Positions 46,761 through 55,657 are shown, counted from the first letter of the stretch. The stretch: DNA of 64,000 nucleotides from Stenotrophomonas lacuserhaii (GCF_014836545.1 NZ_JACSQS010000002.1:10355-74354); one strand, 5' to 3'. Translations and numbers: made by a program. Notes: generated from the letters alone by a model not told the origin.

Positions 46761-48053
46761 TCACGCCGCGCGGCCGGCGCTGAACTGCTCTTCCTCGGTG
46801 GACCCGGTCAGGGCGGTGGTGGAGGACTGGCCCTGCTGGATCGCCTGGGTCACCGCATCGAAGTAGCCGGTACCCACCTCGCGCTGGTGCTTGACCGCCG
46901 TGAAGCCGCGGTCGGCGGCGGCGAACTCGGCTTCCTGCAGCTCCACGAAGGCACTCATCTGGCGGCGCGCATAGCCGTGGGCCAGGTTGAACATCGAGTA
47001 GTTCAACGCGTGGAAGCCGGCCAGGGTGATGAACTGGAACTTGTAGCCGTACTTGGCGATCTCGGTCTGGAATTTGGCGATGGTGGCGTCGTCCAGGTTC
47101 TTCTTCCAGTTGAAGCTGGGCGAGCAGTTGTAGGCCAGCAGCTTGCCCGGGAACTTCGCGTGGATGGCCTCGGCGAACTTGCGTGCGAACTCCAGGTCCG
47201 GCTTGCCGGTCTCGCACCACACCAGGTCGGCATAGGGGGCGTAGGCCAGGCCGCGGCTGATCGCCTGGTCCAGCCCATTGCGGGTCTTGTAGAAGCCTTC
47301 GGTGGTGCGCTCGCCGGTGGCGAACGGCTGGTCGTTGGCATCGATGTCGCTGGTCAGCAGGTCGGCCGCCTCGGCATCGGTACGCGCCACCAGCAGGGTC
47401 GGCACGCCCAGCACGTCGGCCGCCAGCCGGGCCGCGTTCAACTTCTCGATGGCTTCGCGGGTCGGCACCAGCACCTTGCCGCCCATGTGGCCGCACTTCT
47501 TCACCGAAGCCAGCTGGTCTTCGAAATGCACCCCGGCGGCACCGGCTTCGATCATCGCCTTCATCAACTCGAAGGCGTTCAGCACGCCGCCGAAGCCCGC
47601 CTCGGCATCGGCCACGATCGGCTGCAGGAAGTCGATCTCGTCCTTGCCTTCGGCATGGTGCAGCTGGTCGGCGCGCAGCAGGGTGTTGTTGATGCGCTTG
47701 ACCACCGCCGGCACCGAATCGGCCGGGTACAGCGACTGGTCCGGGTACATCTGGCCGGCCAGGTTGGCATCGGCGGCGACCTGCCAGCCGGACAGGTAGA
47801 TGGCGTTCAAGCCGGCCTTCACCTGCTGCATGGCCTGGTTGCCGGTCAACGCGCCCAGCGCGTTCACGAAGTCCTTTTCCTGCAGGTAGCTCCACAGTTT
47901 TTCCGCCCCCAGCCGGGCCAGCGAGTGCTCCACGTGGACCGTGCCGCGCAGGCGCACCACGTCGGCGGCGGTGTAGTTGCGTTCAATCCCCTGCCAGCGG
48001 GGGTTGGTGTCCCAGTCGTGCTGGATCTGTTCGGCAGTGGGCAGCGTGCTCAT
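46761..48053 (-). CDS. aceA: Isocitrate lyase
   Basis: First enzyme of the glyoxylate shunt: isocitrate to glyoxylate plus succinate. 430 residues, normal for the short bacterial form. The catalytic motif KKCGHMGG is at 185-192 (nucleophilic C187), with [10 protein letters not shown] for Mg binding and [13 protein letters not shown]. It lies 57 bp after aceB on the same strand, so aceB-aceA is an operon, and a LysR gene is divergent from aceB. Confidence 0.97.
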   Translation of the reverse strand: MSTLPTAEQIQHDWDTNPRWQGIERNYTAADVVRLRGTVHVEHSLARLGAEKLWSYLQEKDFVNALGALTGNQAMQQVKAGLNAIYLSGWQVAADANLAGQMYPDQSLYPADSVPAVVKRINNTLLRADQLHHAEGKDEIDFLQPIVADAEAGFGGVLNAFELMKAMIEAGAAGVHFEDQLASVKKCGHMGGKVLVPTREAIEKLNAARLAADVLGVPTLLVARTDAEAADLLTSDIDANDQPFATGERTTEGFYKTRNGLDQAISRGLAYAPYADLVWCETGKPDLEFARKFAEAIHAKFPGKLLAYNCSPSFNWKKNLDDATIAKFQTEIAKYGYKFQFITLAGFHALNYSMFNLAHGYARRQMSAFVELQEAEFAAADRGFTAVKHQREVGTGYFDAVTQAIQQGQSSTTALTGSTEEEQFSAGRAA

Positions 48054-48110
48054 GTCTATCTCCCGTTCGTCATTGCTACAGCAGGAAGGAAAAGCGGGCC
48101 GGCGCAGGCG

Positions 48111-49748
48111 TCAGTCGATGCGTGCGTAGGCCGGCAGGGTCAGGAAATCGTTGAGTTCGTCGGCGCGGCTCAGCTCGGCCAGCAGGGCGATCGCTTCGTC
48201 CACGCGGCCGCCACCGGGCAGGGCCGCGCGGTCGCCCAGGCGGGCCGGCAGCTGGACCAGCGTGTTGTCCAGCAGCGCGGCATCGATGGCGGTGCCGTCG
48301 TCCAGCTGCTGGCCGGGGGTATGCAGCCACTGCCACAGCTGGCTGCGGCTGATCTCGGCGGTGGCCGCGTCTTCCATCAGGTTGTGGATCGGCACGCAGC
48401 CGTTGCCATCCAGCCATGCCGCCAGGTAGCGCACACAGACTTCCACGTTGCCTTCGAAGCCAGCGCGGCTGATGCTGCCCGGCGGCCGTGCGATCAGCTG
48501 GTCGCGGTCCACGCGCACGTCCTGGCGCAGCACCTGCTGCTGGTTCGCACCGGGCATGTGCTCGTCGAAGATCGCCATCGCCACCGGGATCAGCGCCGGG
48601 TGCGCGACCCAGGTGCCGTCATGGCCGGCGGTCACTTCGCGCAGCTTGTCCGCGCGCACCCGCGCCATCGCCTGTTCATTGGCGGCCGCATCGTTGCCGA
48701 TCGGGATCTGCGCTGCCATGCCACCCATCGCATGCGCGCCACGGCGGTGGCAGGTCTGGATCAGCAGTTCCGAATAGGCCTTCAGGAACGGCTGGGTCAT
48801 GGTCACCTGGCCGCGCTCGGGCAGCACCTTGTCGGCATGCCGGCGGAAGGTCTTCAGGTAGGAGAAAATGTAATCCCAGCGCCCGCAGTTCAGGCCGACG
48901 ATGCGATCGCGCAGCGCATGCAGGATCTCGTCCATCTCGAACACCGCCGGCAGCGTTTCGATCAGCACGGTGACCTTGATCTGGCCGTGCGGCAGGCCGA
49001 GCATGCCCTCGATGTGCGACAGCGCGGTTTCCCACAGCGCCGCCTCTTCCATGCTCTGCAGCTTGGGCAGGTAGAAATACGGGCCACGGTCGTTGGCCAT
49101 CAGCGTGCGGGCATTGTGGTAGGCGAACACCGCCGCATCGAACAGTCCGCCGGCCAGCCGCTGGCCATCCACCAGCACATGCTTTTCGTCCAGGTGCCAG
49201 CCGCGCGGGCGCACGATCAGCACCGCGCGTTCTTCGTACGGACGCAGCGTGTAGTGCTTGGCCGGCTTGCTGCCGCTGGCCGGAGCGGTGAACTGCAGGT
49301 CGCCACGCACCGCACCGATCAGCGACTGCTGGCCGGCCAGCAGGTTGCGCCAGGTCGGCGCGGTGGCGTCTTCGAAGTCGGCCATGAACACCTTGGCCCC
49401 GGAGTTCAGCGCGTTGATGACCATCTTCGGGTCGGTCGGGCCGGTGATCTCCACGCGGCGGTCCAGCAACGCCGCCGGCAGCGGCGCCACCTTCCAGTCC
49501 TCGGCGCGGATCGGCGCGGTATCGGCGCGGAAGTCCGGCAGCCCGCCCTGATCGAAGAACGCCTGGCGCTGCAGGCGGGCGGCCAAGCGGGCCTGGCGGC
49601 CGGGTTCCACCGCACGGTGCAGGGACACCAGCAGGGCCAGCAGCGGGGCCGGCAACAGCGCCGACTGGCCGGCCACCTGGGTGGTCAGGGTGATCCCCGG
49701 GGTGGGCTTGGCAGGCGGCGACGGGATGGCGGAAGCAACGGCGGACAT
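48111..49748 (-). CDS. aceB: Malate synthase A
   Basis: Condenses glyoxylate with acetyl-CoA to malate. 545 residues, isoform A length. Motifs: VFMADFEDATAPTW, YEERAVLIVRPRGWHLDEKH (read in part), ETLPAVFEMDEILHAL, LNCGRWDYIFSYLK, and GGMAAQIPI. The start MSAVASAIP at 49748 has a GGAG ribosome site; open frame upstream of it is not used. It is first gene of the aceBA operon and is likely controlled by the divergent LysR regulator. Confidence 0.96.
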   Translation of the reverse strand: MSAVASAIPSPPAKPTPGITLTTQVAGQSALLPAPLLALLVSLHRAVEPGRQARLAARLQRQAFFDQGGLPDFRADTAPIRAEDWKVAPLPAALLDRRVEITGPTDPKMVINALNSGAKVFMADFEDATAPTWRNLLAGQQSLIGAVRGDLQFTAPASGSKPAKHYTLRPYEERAVLIVRPRGWHLDEKHVLVDGQRLAGGLFDAAVFAYHNARTLMANDRGPYFYLPKLQSMEEAALWETALSHIEGMLGLPHGQIKVTVLIETLPAVFEMDEILHALRDRIVGLNCGRWDYIFSYLKTFRRHADKVLPERGQVTMTQPFLKAYSELLIQTCHRRGAHAMGGMAAQIPIGNDAAANEQAMARVRADKLREVTAGHDGTWVAHPALIPVAMAIFDEHMPGANQQQVLRQDVRVDRDQLIARPPGSISRAGFEGNVEVCVRYLAAWLDGNGCVPIHNLMEDAATAEISRSQLWQWLHTPGQQLDDGTAIDAALLDNTLVQLPARLGDRAALPGGGRVDEAIALLAELSRADELNDFLTLPAYARID

Positions 49749-49819
49749 CAGGACACTCCAGCAGCAAGGGATGGCCCTACCGTGCTTCCCGGCCCATGTA
49801 TTTGACAAAGCAGTTATTG

Positions 49820-49829
49820 CAATGCATTG
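49820..49829. promoter_or_regulatory. Palindrome between aceB and its LysR gene
   Basis: CAATGCATTG is a perfect 10-bp palindrome, bordered by TTAT on the left and ATAA on the right, in the 109-bp divergent space. A -10-like TATACT for the lysR gene is at 49843-49848. It is the best visible candidate for the LysR binding site. Confidence 0.4.
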
Positions 49830-49857
49830 GATAAGTTGTGCTTATACTCGTTACACC

Positions 49858-50823
49858 ATGCCCACACGCCCGCCGCCAAGTCCCCGTTTTTCCTACAAAT
49901 CCGATCGGCTGAAGCCGTTGCGGGCGTTCTGCCAGACGGTGCGATTGGGCTCGGTTTCACGCGCGGCGGAGGCACTTTTCGTCAGCCAGCCGGCCATCAG
50001 CCAGCAGTTGCAGGCCCTGGAGCGGGAGCTGGGGGTGGTGTTGTTCGAACGCAGCGGGCGGCGCCTGGTCCCCAGCCGCGAGGGCCAACTGCTGTTCGAA
50101 ATGGCCCAGCCACTGGTGGAGGACCTGGACGGCCTGGAGGCACGCTTCCGCGACAAGGTGAGCGGCATGGACGCCGGCGAGCTGAACATCGCGGCCAACA
50201 GTTCCACCATCCTGTACCTGCTGCCACGCATCATCGAGCGCTTCCGGCAGCTGCACCCGGACGTGCGGCTGACCCTGCACAACGCCATCAGCGCCGACGG
50301 CACCGACCTGCTGCGCGACGACGCCGCCGACCTGGCGGTGGGATCGATGACCGACGTACCGGCCGACCTGAGCTACGCCCCGGCCTACCGCTTCGAGCAG
50401 ATGCTGATCACCCCGCATGACCATCCGCTGGCGCGCGGCACGCTGAGCCTGGAGGCGATCTCCAGGCACCCGCTGGTGCTGCCGCCGAAGCGCCAGATCA
50501 CCTACCGGCTGGTGGACCAGGTATTCCAGCGCCACCGCCTGCCCTACACCGTGGCGCTGGAAGTGGGCGGCTGGGAAGTGATCAAGCAGTACGTGGCGAT
50601 GGGCATGGGCATCTCCATCGTGCCGGCGCTGTGCCTCAACGATGCCGACCCCGGCAAGCTGGTGGCGCGCTCCATGCGCGAATGGTTCCCGGAACGCAGC
50701 TACGGCGTGATCGTACGCCGCGGCAAAGCCCTGTCCCCGCAGGCCCGCGCCTTCGTCGAAATGATCCAGCCCGAACTGTTCTCGCCCCGCGAATACGACC
50801 AGAGCGGCCACTCCGAACGCTGA
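49858..50823 (+). CDS. LysR-family regulator of the glyoxylate shunt (putative)
   Basis: A 321-residue LysR-type regulator. The helix-turn-helix is at about 15-75 (LRAFCQTVRLGSVSRAAEAL, then FVSQPAISQQLQALERELGVVLFERSGRRL), followed by an effector-binding domain with LPRIIERFRQLHPDVRLTLHN and PLVLPPKRQITYRLVDQVF. It starts with the ATG at 49858 and is divergent from aceB, the classic arrangement of a LysR gene with its target. The effector (perhaps a C2 or C4 acid, or acetyl-CoA-related) is unknown. Confidence 0.9.
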   Translation: MPTRPPPSPRFSYKSDRLKPLRAFCQTVRLGSVSRAAEALFVSQPAISQQLQALERELGVVLFERSGRRLVPSREGQLLFEMAQPLVEDLDGLEARFRDKVSGMDAGELNIAANSSTILYLLPRIIERFRQLHPDVRLTLHNAISADGTDLLRDDAADLAVGSMTDVPADLSYAPAYRFEQMLITPHDHPLARGTLSLEAISRHPLVLPPKRQITYRLVDQVFQRHRLPYTVALEVGGWEVIKQYVAMGMGISIVPALCLNDADPGKLVARSMREWFPERSYGVIVRRGKALSPQARAFVEMIQPELFSPREYDQSGHSER

Positions 50824-50830
50824 CAACCAG

Positions 50831-50853
50831 GTAGTGACGGCTGCTAGCCGTCA
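50831..50853 (+). repeat. SMAG GTAG palindrome
   Basis: GTAGTGACGGCTGCTAGCCG-type unit, first of a cluster downstream of the LysR gene. A decayed unit (GGTGGGTGACGGCCG, then GGTGGTTGACGACC) follows at about 50869-50904. Confidence 0.7.
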
Positions 50854-50912
50854 AGCAACCGCGCTTCTGGTGGGTGACGGCCGCAGTCCTGGTGGTTGAC
50901 GACCGCACTCCT

Positions 50913-50938
50913 GGTGGGTGACGACCGTTGGTCGTCAC
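50913..50938 (+). repeat. TGACGACC palindrome (SMAG-like)
   Basis: GGTGGGTGACGACCGTTGGT unit with intact stem. Confidence 0.65.
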
Positions 50939-50955
50939 AGCTCTCACTGGAACCC

Positions 50956-50981
50956 GGTACTGACGGCCACTGGCCGTCAAC
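50956..50981 (+). repeat. SMAG-like palindrome with GTAC end
   Basis: GGTACTGACGGCCACTGGCC-type unit; GTAG has become GTAC. The rest of the 50824-51132 gap has no gene that I can support. Confidence 0.6.
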
Positions 50982-51132
50982 CCCGTCAGTCCCCGGCGTC
51001 CCCTCCACCACCCCCAACGTGCCATCCTACCGGCACAGATATCCCTGGCCACTGCCTTCGGGGCGGGCTCTCGGTCTGTACAGCCTGCGAGGCAGACGAC
51101 CAGCAACAACCACGACCAACCTGCTTTCATTT

Positions 51133-51666
51133 CTATTCCTTCACTGGGACGTCTGGACGCACTCCGCGCCCCTTCCGCACGTCCATCGCACTTTGCACGA
51201 CGGCAGAAACATAGGACGCACGCACGGTAGGCAGCCCGCCTTTGGGATGCAACAAACTCACGGCGTCGGCCTCACGCTCGCCTGTCAGGGCATAGAGATG
51301 AAACGCGGGCTCAATGTTGGCGGGATCGCGCCTCATGAACTCCCTGCACTCCTCGATTGAAAACACCTCGCCCCAGTCTGCCCATTTGATGTAACGGGCC
51401 CAGAACCCGACTTCGCTCCATCGCAGCTCATCCTGCTCCGCGTCCTGGATCAGCTGCCCCAACCGCTCGCCTGCGTGACGGACGAAAGCCAGGTCCAGTC
51501 CCGAACCGCTCCACACGCCGTAGTCTGTCGACTGAAAATACAAAGCCATCAAGTTCGCCATCGCCTGCGGGAGATCACGCCCTTCGATGAGACAAGCCTC
51601 GTAAGCGGAGGCAGCCGCTGGAAGGTCACCGGCGCGATCCAGCTCAATCGCATCGAAAAGCGTCAT
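51133..51666 (-). CDS. Hypothetical protein, TPR-like N-terminus (177 aa)
   Basis: Not recognised. The N-terminal 45 residues (DAIELDRAGDLPAAASAYEA) look like a tetratricopeptide-type helix pair; the middle is Trp-rich (FWARYIKWADWGEVFSIEEC). No signal peptide or membrane helix. It begins the AT-richer accessory patch and is preceded on the minus strand by a short open tail (51670-51800) that could be the end of a lost gene. The size and isolation would suit an orphan immunity protein, but nothing proves that. Confidence 0.55.
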   Translation of the reverse strand: MTLFDAIELDRAGDLPAAASAYEACLIEGRDLPQAMANLMALYFQSTDYGVWSGSGLDLAFVRHAGERLGQLIQDAEQDELRWSEVGFWARYIKWADWGEVFSIEECREFMRRDPANIEPAFHLYALTGEREADAVSLLHPKGGLPTVRASYVSAVVQSAMDVRKGRGVRPDVPVKE

Positions 51667-52239
51667 CTGCTATCTCTCTCGTAGGGTCATGAGTGAGGGC
51701 GCATCCCCCGTCCATGATCGACTGGTCACATCATCCGGAATCTCTGCATACCCGTGGTGCATGACTTCCCATAAGTGGCGCATCCGAACCATCCACATCA
51801 AAACACAGATTTCCTCATGGACGCCTGCCGGACTAACTGCAGGATGATGACGCGGGCATTCACATCTGCTCGCCGGGATTGGCATCCTGACTGCTTGTTG
51901 CTGATACCTCTGTCGCTGCCCTTTGGGCCCGGCGGAGAATGCACTGCCTTGCCGGTCATACGGCGGGCGATGCGATGGGATTCCCTGTATCCGCCGGTTA
52001 TTCAGCAATAGGCACCGGTATCCCAACCCGCATCGTCCGCCACCCCTGCCTTGGCTCGGGTGGCCAACCGCGACGCGAGGTTGTGCCATGCATTCGACTC
52101 ACCACTGCAGGTCGTGCCTGCATGCTCTTTTCAACCCTCCAGTGCGGGTGGCCAGCGCCGACCCGACGCCGGGCCACGTGGCATGCCGGCACAGGCCCAA
52201 GCCGCGTGTGCGTGGCTGGCGCCCCCTGAGAGACAAACG
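51667..52239. other. Gap without a convincing gene
   Basis: Several short frames are open, but none has a ribosome site, domain or coding-like composition. The minus-strand frame ending at 51670 (WEVMHHGYAEIPDDVTSRSW) reads as the best candidate for a gene remnant. Confidence 0.4.
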
Positions 52240-52554
52240 ATGAGGAGCGCAACGCGCGTACTGTCCGCGCAGACCGACGACCCGACGCAACGCCCGCTTG
52301 ATCCCGCTGACATTGCGGCCTACCTGGATGCATGCATCGTGGAAGGCGGCGGTGACCCGCACGTGTTTGCCGAAGCCCTGTGCTACCTCGCCGACCGCCA
52401 TGCCCTGCGAAGCATGGCGCGTGCCTGCGGCGTACCGGCAGACGTGTTGTACCGGCAACTGTCCGGCAAGCGCCCGCTCAACTTCAGCACGGTCATCGGG
52501 GCGATGCAGGCGTTGGGTGTGGAGCTTGGTGTGAGCGTCGGCGAGCAACGATGA
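52240..52554 (+). CDS. Orphan HTH antitoxin-like protein
   Basis: A 104-residue protein resembling antidotes of HigB/RelE-type addiction modules. The segment PHVFAEALCYLADRHALRSM, ARACGVPADVLYRQLSGKRP and LNFSTVIGAMQALGVELGV has the usual order: helices, helix-turn-helix, then the 'F-TV--ALGVEL' ending. In such modules the toxin gene lies just upstream; no toxin-like frame is present there, so this copy appears alone. The ATG at 52240 was chosen because upstream in-frame sequence is not coding-like. Confidence 0.6.
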   Translation: MRSATRVLSAQTDDPTQRPLDPADIAAYLDACIVEGGGDPHVFAEALCYLADRHALRSMARACGVPADVLYRQLSGKRPLNFSTVIGAMQALGVELGVSVGEQR

Positions 52555-52630
52555 CGATGAAGCGGCGTTGGAGCAAAACCTGTGTACCGCCAATATCCAA
52601 ATTCAAGCCTTCAGCGCAACCTTCGGCAAT

Positions 52631-52987
52631 TCATCGCGGTAGCTTCAGCTCACCCAATAATGGTTGAAAATCCGTTTTCCATACATCCAACTCAAAAGGC
52701 AGTCCGTCTTCGTTTAGATTCAGAGACACGAGGACCTCGACACCATCATCATCTTGGAAAGAATACTCGCCCGAGGTTTCTGTTATCCCCCGAGGGGAGT
52801 CCGTGGAGGCAAAACGTAAGCTCCCCATCCCACCGTCGTCCATGGGAATTACGGTCGCAGAATCCAACCATCCTTCAGCCAGCCCGACTGGAGTTGATCC
52901 GCCCAATAAGTGAGACACAATCAACTTCTCATTAGATGTCAGCAACCTCGCGAACTCACCGCTTTGGAATGGTAATTCTTCCGACAT
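52631..52987 (-). CDS. Hypothetical protein with DGGMGSL motif
   Basis: A 118-residue soluble acidic protein: FARLLTSNEKLIVSHLLGGS, VIPMDDGGMGSLRFAS, a middle beta-rich part and ELDVWKTDFQPLLGELKLPR. From memory the DGGMGSL segment resembles small proteins grouped as DUF6984; I could not check this. The start is uncertain (ATG at 52987 or 52999, both with poor ribosome sites). Frames upstream run into a SMAG repeat. It could be an orphan immunity or accessory gene of the patch. Confidence 0.5.
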   Translation of the reverse strand: MSEELPFQSGEFARLLTSNEKLIVSHLLGGSTPVGLAEGWLDSATVIPMDDGGMGSLRFASTDSPRGITETSGEYSFQDDDGVEVLVSLNLNEDGLPFELDVWKTDFQPLLGELKLPR

Positions 52988-53392
52988 TGATAGATCCATC
53001 AGGCAGCATGTAAGCAGTATGTGTTCGTCCGCGCGGTAGTGACGGCCATTGGCCGTCAACGACATCAGTCGCCCGCGCCCCTCCAACCACCTCAAGATCG
53101 AGCTTAGGCAACGGATAAACTCCCTCGCCATACTTCATCGTGCAACGCGGCGTCTTCGACCAAGCCTCCGGATCTTAGAAATCGTGCGCACGGCCGTCAG
53201 CTGGGTAACCCCCTGCAAGCGCCCCGCAACAACAACCGGCGCCACCACACCCTCACCAATCGCAAGCAGCGGGACCCGACTGAAGCGCGCATGGAGCAGG
53301 TAATACCCCGGCCGCACGGTCCCATCCGCAGTAGAGACACACGGCCAGTACGTAAAATATGCCGGCCAACGGCGGAAGCAATGAAGACTCTA
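52956..53392 (-). pseudogene. Possible gene remnants interrupted by a SMAG repeat
   Basis: Two 60-codon minus-strand frames (53317-53135 from a GTG, 53138-52956 from an ATG) touch in ATGA. The first extends upstream without a stop to 53389 (TADGTVRPGYYLLHARFSRV, then PLLAIGEGVVAPVVVAGRL), which looks coding. The second reads MKYGEGVYPLPKLDLEV, then translates the SMAG repeat at 53036-53060, then reads HTAYMLPDGSINVGRITIPK. This may be a decayed gene with a repeat inserted. The rest of 52988-53442 shows nothing. Confidence 0.3.
53036..53060 (+). repeat. SMAG GTAG palindrome
   Basis: GTAGTGACGGCCATTGGCCG-type unit with GTAG at 53036-53039, inside the possible gene remnant. Confidence 0.7.
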
Positions 53393-53442
53393 TGGCGTCA
53401 CTCAAACCGCACCTGGCTCAGTAGACCTTTACGACTTGCAAG

Positions 53443-53865
53443 CTAGTTTGCAGGGCAGGGAGCTTCGACGGGATAAGTGGTCAACTCCAAAGATCCAAAG
53501 CGCCTCAGCCTATCTGTAACAACGTTAACAAACTTATTATATTCGTCAGAAGATTTAAACTTCTGATGAAATATCCAAACATCTACGGCACCTGCGGCCT
53601 TGACATCACTAAGCACCAAGGGGGTCCAACTGTCCGCTTTAGGAGCATAAAAAACGAGAAGAACTGGGCGCTCCAATAGATCTTCCATATCCGAAAATCC
53701 CTTCTCCATTCCGAACTCGGCCAGCGCTTCGTCAAGCGACGCTATCATCTGGTCATACAGAGCCGGATTCATGCATAACCGACCCTGCAGGGTCGGAGGA
53801 ATTGATTTACATCCGCTTGAAATGCAAATAACAAGAACTAATGCAAATCTGAAGATTACACTCAT
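53443..53865 (-). CDS. Hypothetical lipoprotein (140 aa)
   Basis: Not recognised. A lipoprotein signal (MSVIFRFALVLVICISSGC, lipidated C19) is followed by a mature domain of about 120 residues with MNPALYDQMIASLDEALAEF and VDVWIFHQKFKSSDEYNKFV. Base composition is clearly lower in GC than in the flanking genes, which suggests acquisition by transfer. The start at 53865 is set by the signal peptide. It lies 91 bp downstream of a small membrane-protein gene on the same strand, and the two may belong together. Confidence 0.65.
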   Translation of the reverse strand: MSVIFRFALVLVICISSGCKSIPPTLQGRLCMNPALYDQMIASLDEALAEFGMEKGFSDMEDLLERPVLLVFYAPKADSWTPLVLSDVKAAGAVDVWIFHQKFKSSDEYNKFVNVVTDRLRRFGSLELTTYPVEAPCPAN

Positions 53866-53956
53866 GGTTGCCTGCTGATCGCGGAACGCTGCTCCACCCA
53901 TCGGCGGACGCAGGAGTACAGGTGCAGTGACGCTCCTGGGCATGGTCATGGCGACT

Positions 53957-54295
53957 TCATCGCTTTCCAGCGCCCCATAGCGATTCATAGAGCCCTGTGA
54001 AGAGAGCGACCATGAAGCAACTCATAGCGACATAGAGCAAGATTGTCGCCCACCGGTGAGAGTCGACGACAGCGTCACTCAGACTTACACCGTCGAGACT
54101 TCCATCACGCACGGACCGAAGCGCGCTATAGGCCGATTGTCCCGAATAAGAGAGCGCACCACTTTCCCTGCGCCTCCAAAGATCGGGATGGTCACGCATC
54201 ATTCGTGTCCTGAATTCGAACAGCAGGTAGAAGTACGCGGGATAACTCAAGAGCATCCCCAGGATTCCCAACAGAAAGAACAGTTTCACAACCAT
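53957..54295 (-). CDS. Hypothetical membrane protein (112 aa)
   Basis: Not recognised. Two predicted transmembrane helices (LFFLLGILGMLLSYPAYFYL near the N-terminus and ILLYVAMSCFMVALFTGLY near the C-terminus) flank a 60-residue charged loop (MMRDHPDLWRRRESGALSYS). The start MVVKLFF at 54295 has a TGGGGA-type ribosome site. Same strand as the lipoprotein gene downstream. Possibly an immunity or envelope protein of the accessory patch. Confidence 0.6.
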   Translation of the reverse strand: MVVKLFFLLGILGMLLSYPAYFYLLFEFRTRMMRDHPDLWRRRESGALSYSGQSAYSALRSVRDGSLDGVSLSDAVVDSHRWATILLYVAMSCFMVALFTGLYESLWGAGKR

Positions 54296-54748
54296 GTTCC
54301 CCACCGATCCATGGCTACTAACTTCACAATGGCTTGGCCTCCCCACCGCGCCTGCAGACACTGGCTCGTCGCTTGCCTTGGCGAATATCACATGTGGATA
54401 GGCGTCTTTCCGCACTTGGGGCAACCGACACACAAGGTCTACCCCTCCCGGATAGTGCACGACGTCAAGACTTCCAAGACCTCTGACTGCCTCTGCAGGA
54501 GCCTACTACGCAGACCAGTCATTCTGCACGCACCCTTCAAGTGATGCTGGTCGCCCTGGGTACTACTCCATCAAGGCCCCTCGCGCTGTTGACGAGTTCG
54601 CCTGAGATCGCATTCCTCCCGCTCCCGGCATGAGCTCGTTTCTACACCGCCCCCCCCCCCCCTTTAGCATAGTCATATTCCGCATCCTGCCGCGGCTGTA
54701 ACTGAGACGGTGGCTAATGTCTTTGGCTGCGGCCTCTACAATCCCCCC
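54296..54748. other. Gap without a convincing gene
   Basis: No supported coding region. The only notable feature is the poly-C tract at 54650-54662. Confidence 0.5.
54650..54662 (+). repeat. 13-base poly-C tract
   Basis: Thirteen consecutive C about 87 bp before the ATG of the LysR gene at 54749. Such homopolymers can change length by slippage and alter promoter spacing; they are also prone to sequencing error. Confidence 0.8.
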
Positions 54749-55657
54749 ATGTCGATCGAACTCCGCCATCTCCGCTACTTCCTCGCCGTGGCCGACACGC
54801 TGCACTTCGGCCAGGCCGCCGAGCGGCTCGGCATGTCACAGCCTCCGTTGAGCCAGCAGATCCGCCAGCTGGAACACCTGCTTGGCGCGCAGCTGTTCGT
54901 GCGCAGCCATCGGCGGGTGCAGCTGACCGAAGCCGGTGCGCTGCTGCAGGCAAAGGCCCGCGCGATCCTGGCGCAGGTGGACGCGGCGGTGGACGAGGTG
55001 CAGCGGGTGCAGCGCGGCGAACAGGGTGAACTGCACATCGGCCTGACCCGCGCCACGCCGCTGGTGCCACAGATTCCTCGCGCCATTTTTGGTTACCGCG
55101 AGCGCTTCCCGCAGGTGCGCTTGCAACTGCGCGAGATGAACACCCTGCAGCAGATCGATGCGCTGCTGGAAAACCGGCTGGACGTGGGCATCATCCGCAA
55201 GCGCGTGCTGCCGCCGGAACTGGTGGCGCACAGCCTGTTTACCGATCCGCTGGCGCTGGTGCTGCACCGCGACCACCCTGCCCTGCGCGGGCGTGATCCG
55301 GCCAGCACGGTGCTGCCGTTGCAGCAGTTCGCCCACGAACCGTTCGTGGGCTTCCACCGCAGCGTGGGTGCCGGCATCCACGACCAGATGATCGCGCTGT
55401 GTGCGGCGGCAGGGTTCACGCCGCGCATCGTGCAGGAGGCCGGTGAGGCGTCCACGCTCATCAGCCTGGCGGCGGCGGGATTGGGTGCGGCGATCCTGCC
55501 CTCGTCATGTGACCACATCCAGATCGAGGGCGCGTGCTTCGTGGCGCTGGGGGATCAGGGCGCGCATTCGGAAGTGCAGCTGGTGTGGCGGCGGGAAGGG
55601 ATGACGCCGTTGATCCGCAACTTCACTGCGCTGTTGCAGGCGGAGTTTGAACGGTAG
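54749..55657 (+). CDS. LysR-family transcriptional regulator
   Basis: A 302-residue LysR-type regulator with an N-terminal winged helix (IELRHLRYFLAVADTLHFGQ, AAERLGMSQPPLSQQIRQLE) and an effector domain (PRAIFGYRERFPQVRLQLRE, GLGAAILPSS). It is related to the CbbR/BenM/YnfL type. The convergent neighbour is a YnfM-like exporter; in E. coli ynfL and ynfM are also adjacent, so the two may act together. Its TAG stop at 55655-55657 lies in a GTAG from a half SMAG repeat, and the 3' end overlaps the exporter gene by 35 bp. Confidence 0.88.
   Translation: MSIELRHLRYFLAVADTLHFGQAAERLGMSQPPLSQQIRQLEHLLGAQLFVRSHRRVQLTEAGALLQAKARAILAQVDAAVDEVQRVQRGEQGELHIGLTRATPLVPQIPRAIFGYRERFPQVRLQLREMNTLQQIDALLENRLDVGIIRKRVLPPELVAHSLFTDPLALVLHRDHPALRGRDPASTVLPLQQFAHEPFVGFHRSVGAGIHDQMIALCAAAGFTPRIVQEAGEASTLISLAAAGLGAAILPSSCDHIQIEGACFVALGDQGAHSEVQLVWRREGMTPLIRNFTALLQAEFER

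Noticed and set aside
46887..49805. A 972-codon plus-strand frame opposite aceA and aceB
   Set aside because: It spans two unrelated genes and their gap, has antisense-type composition, and both enzymes on the minus strand are intact.
50824..51132. A CRISPR-like array in the repeated palindromes
   Set aside because: Units differ in sequence and spacing and are SMAG-type palindromes; no regular repeat-spacer pattern exists.
51670..52089. A 139-codon minus-strand frame upstream of the TPR-like gene
   Set aside because: No start with a ribosome site and shadow-like N-terminal composition; at most its last 40 codons could be a remnant.
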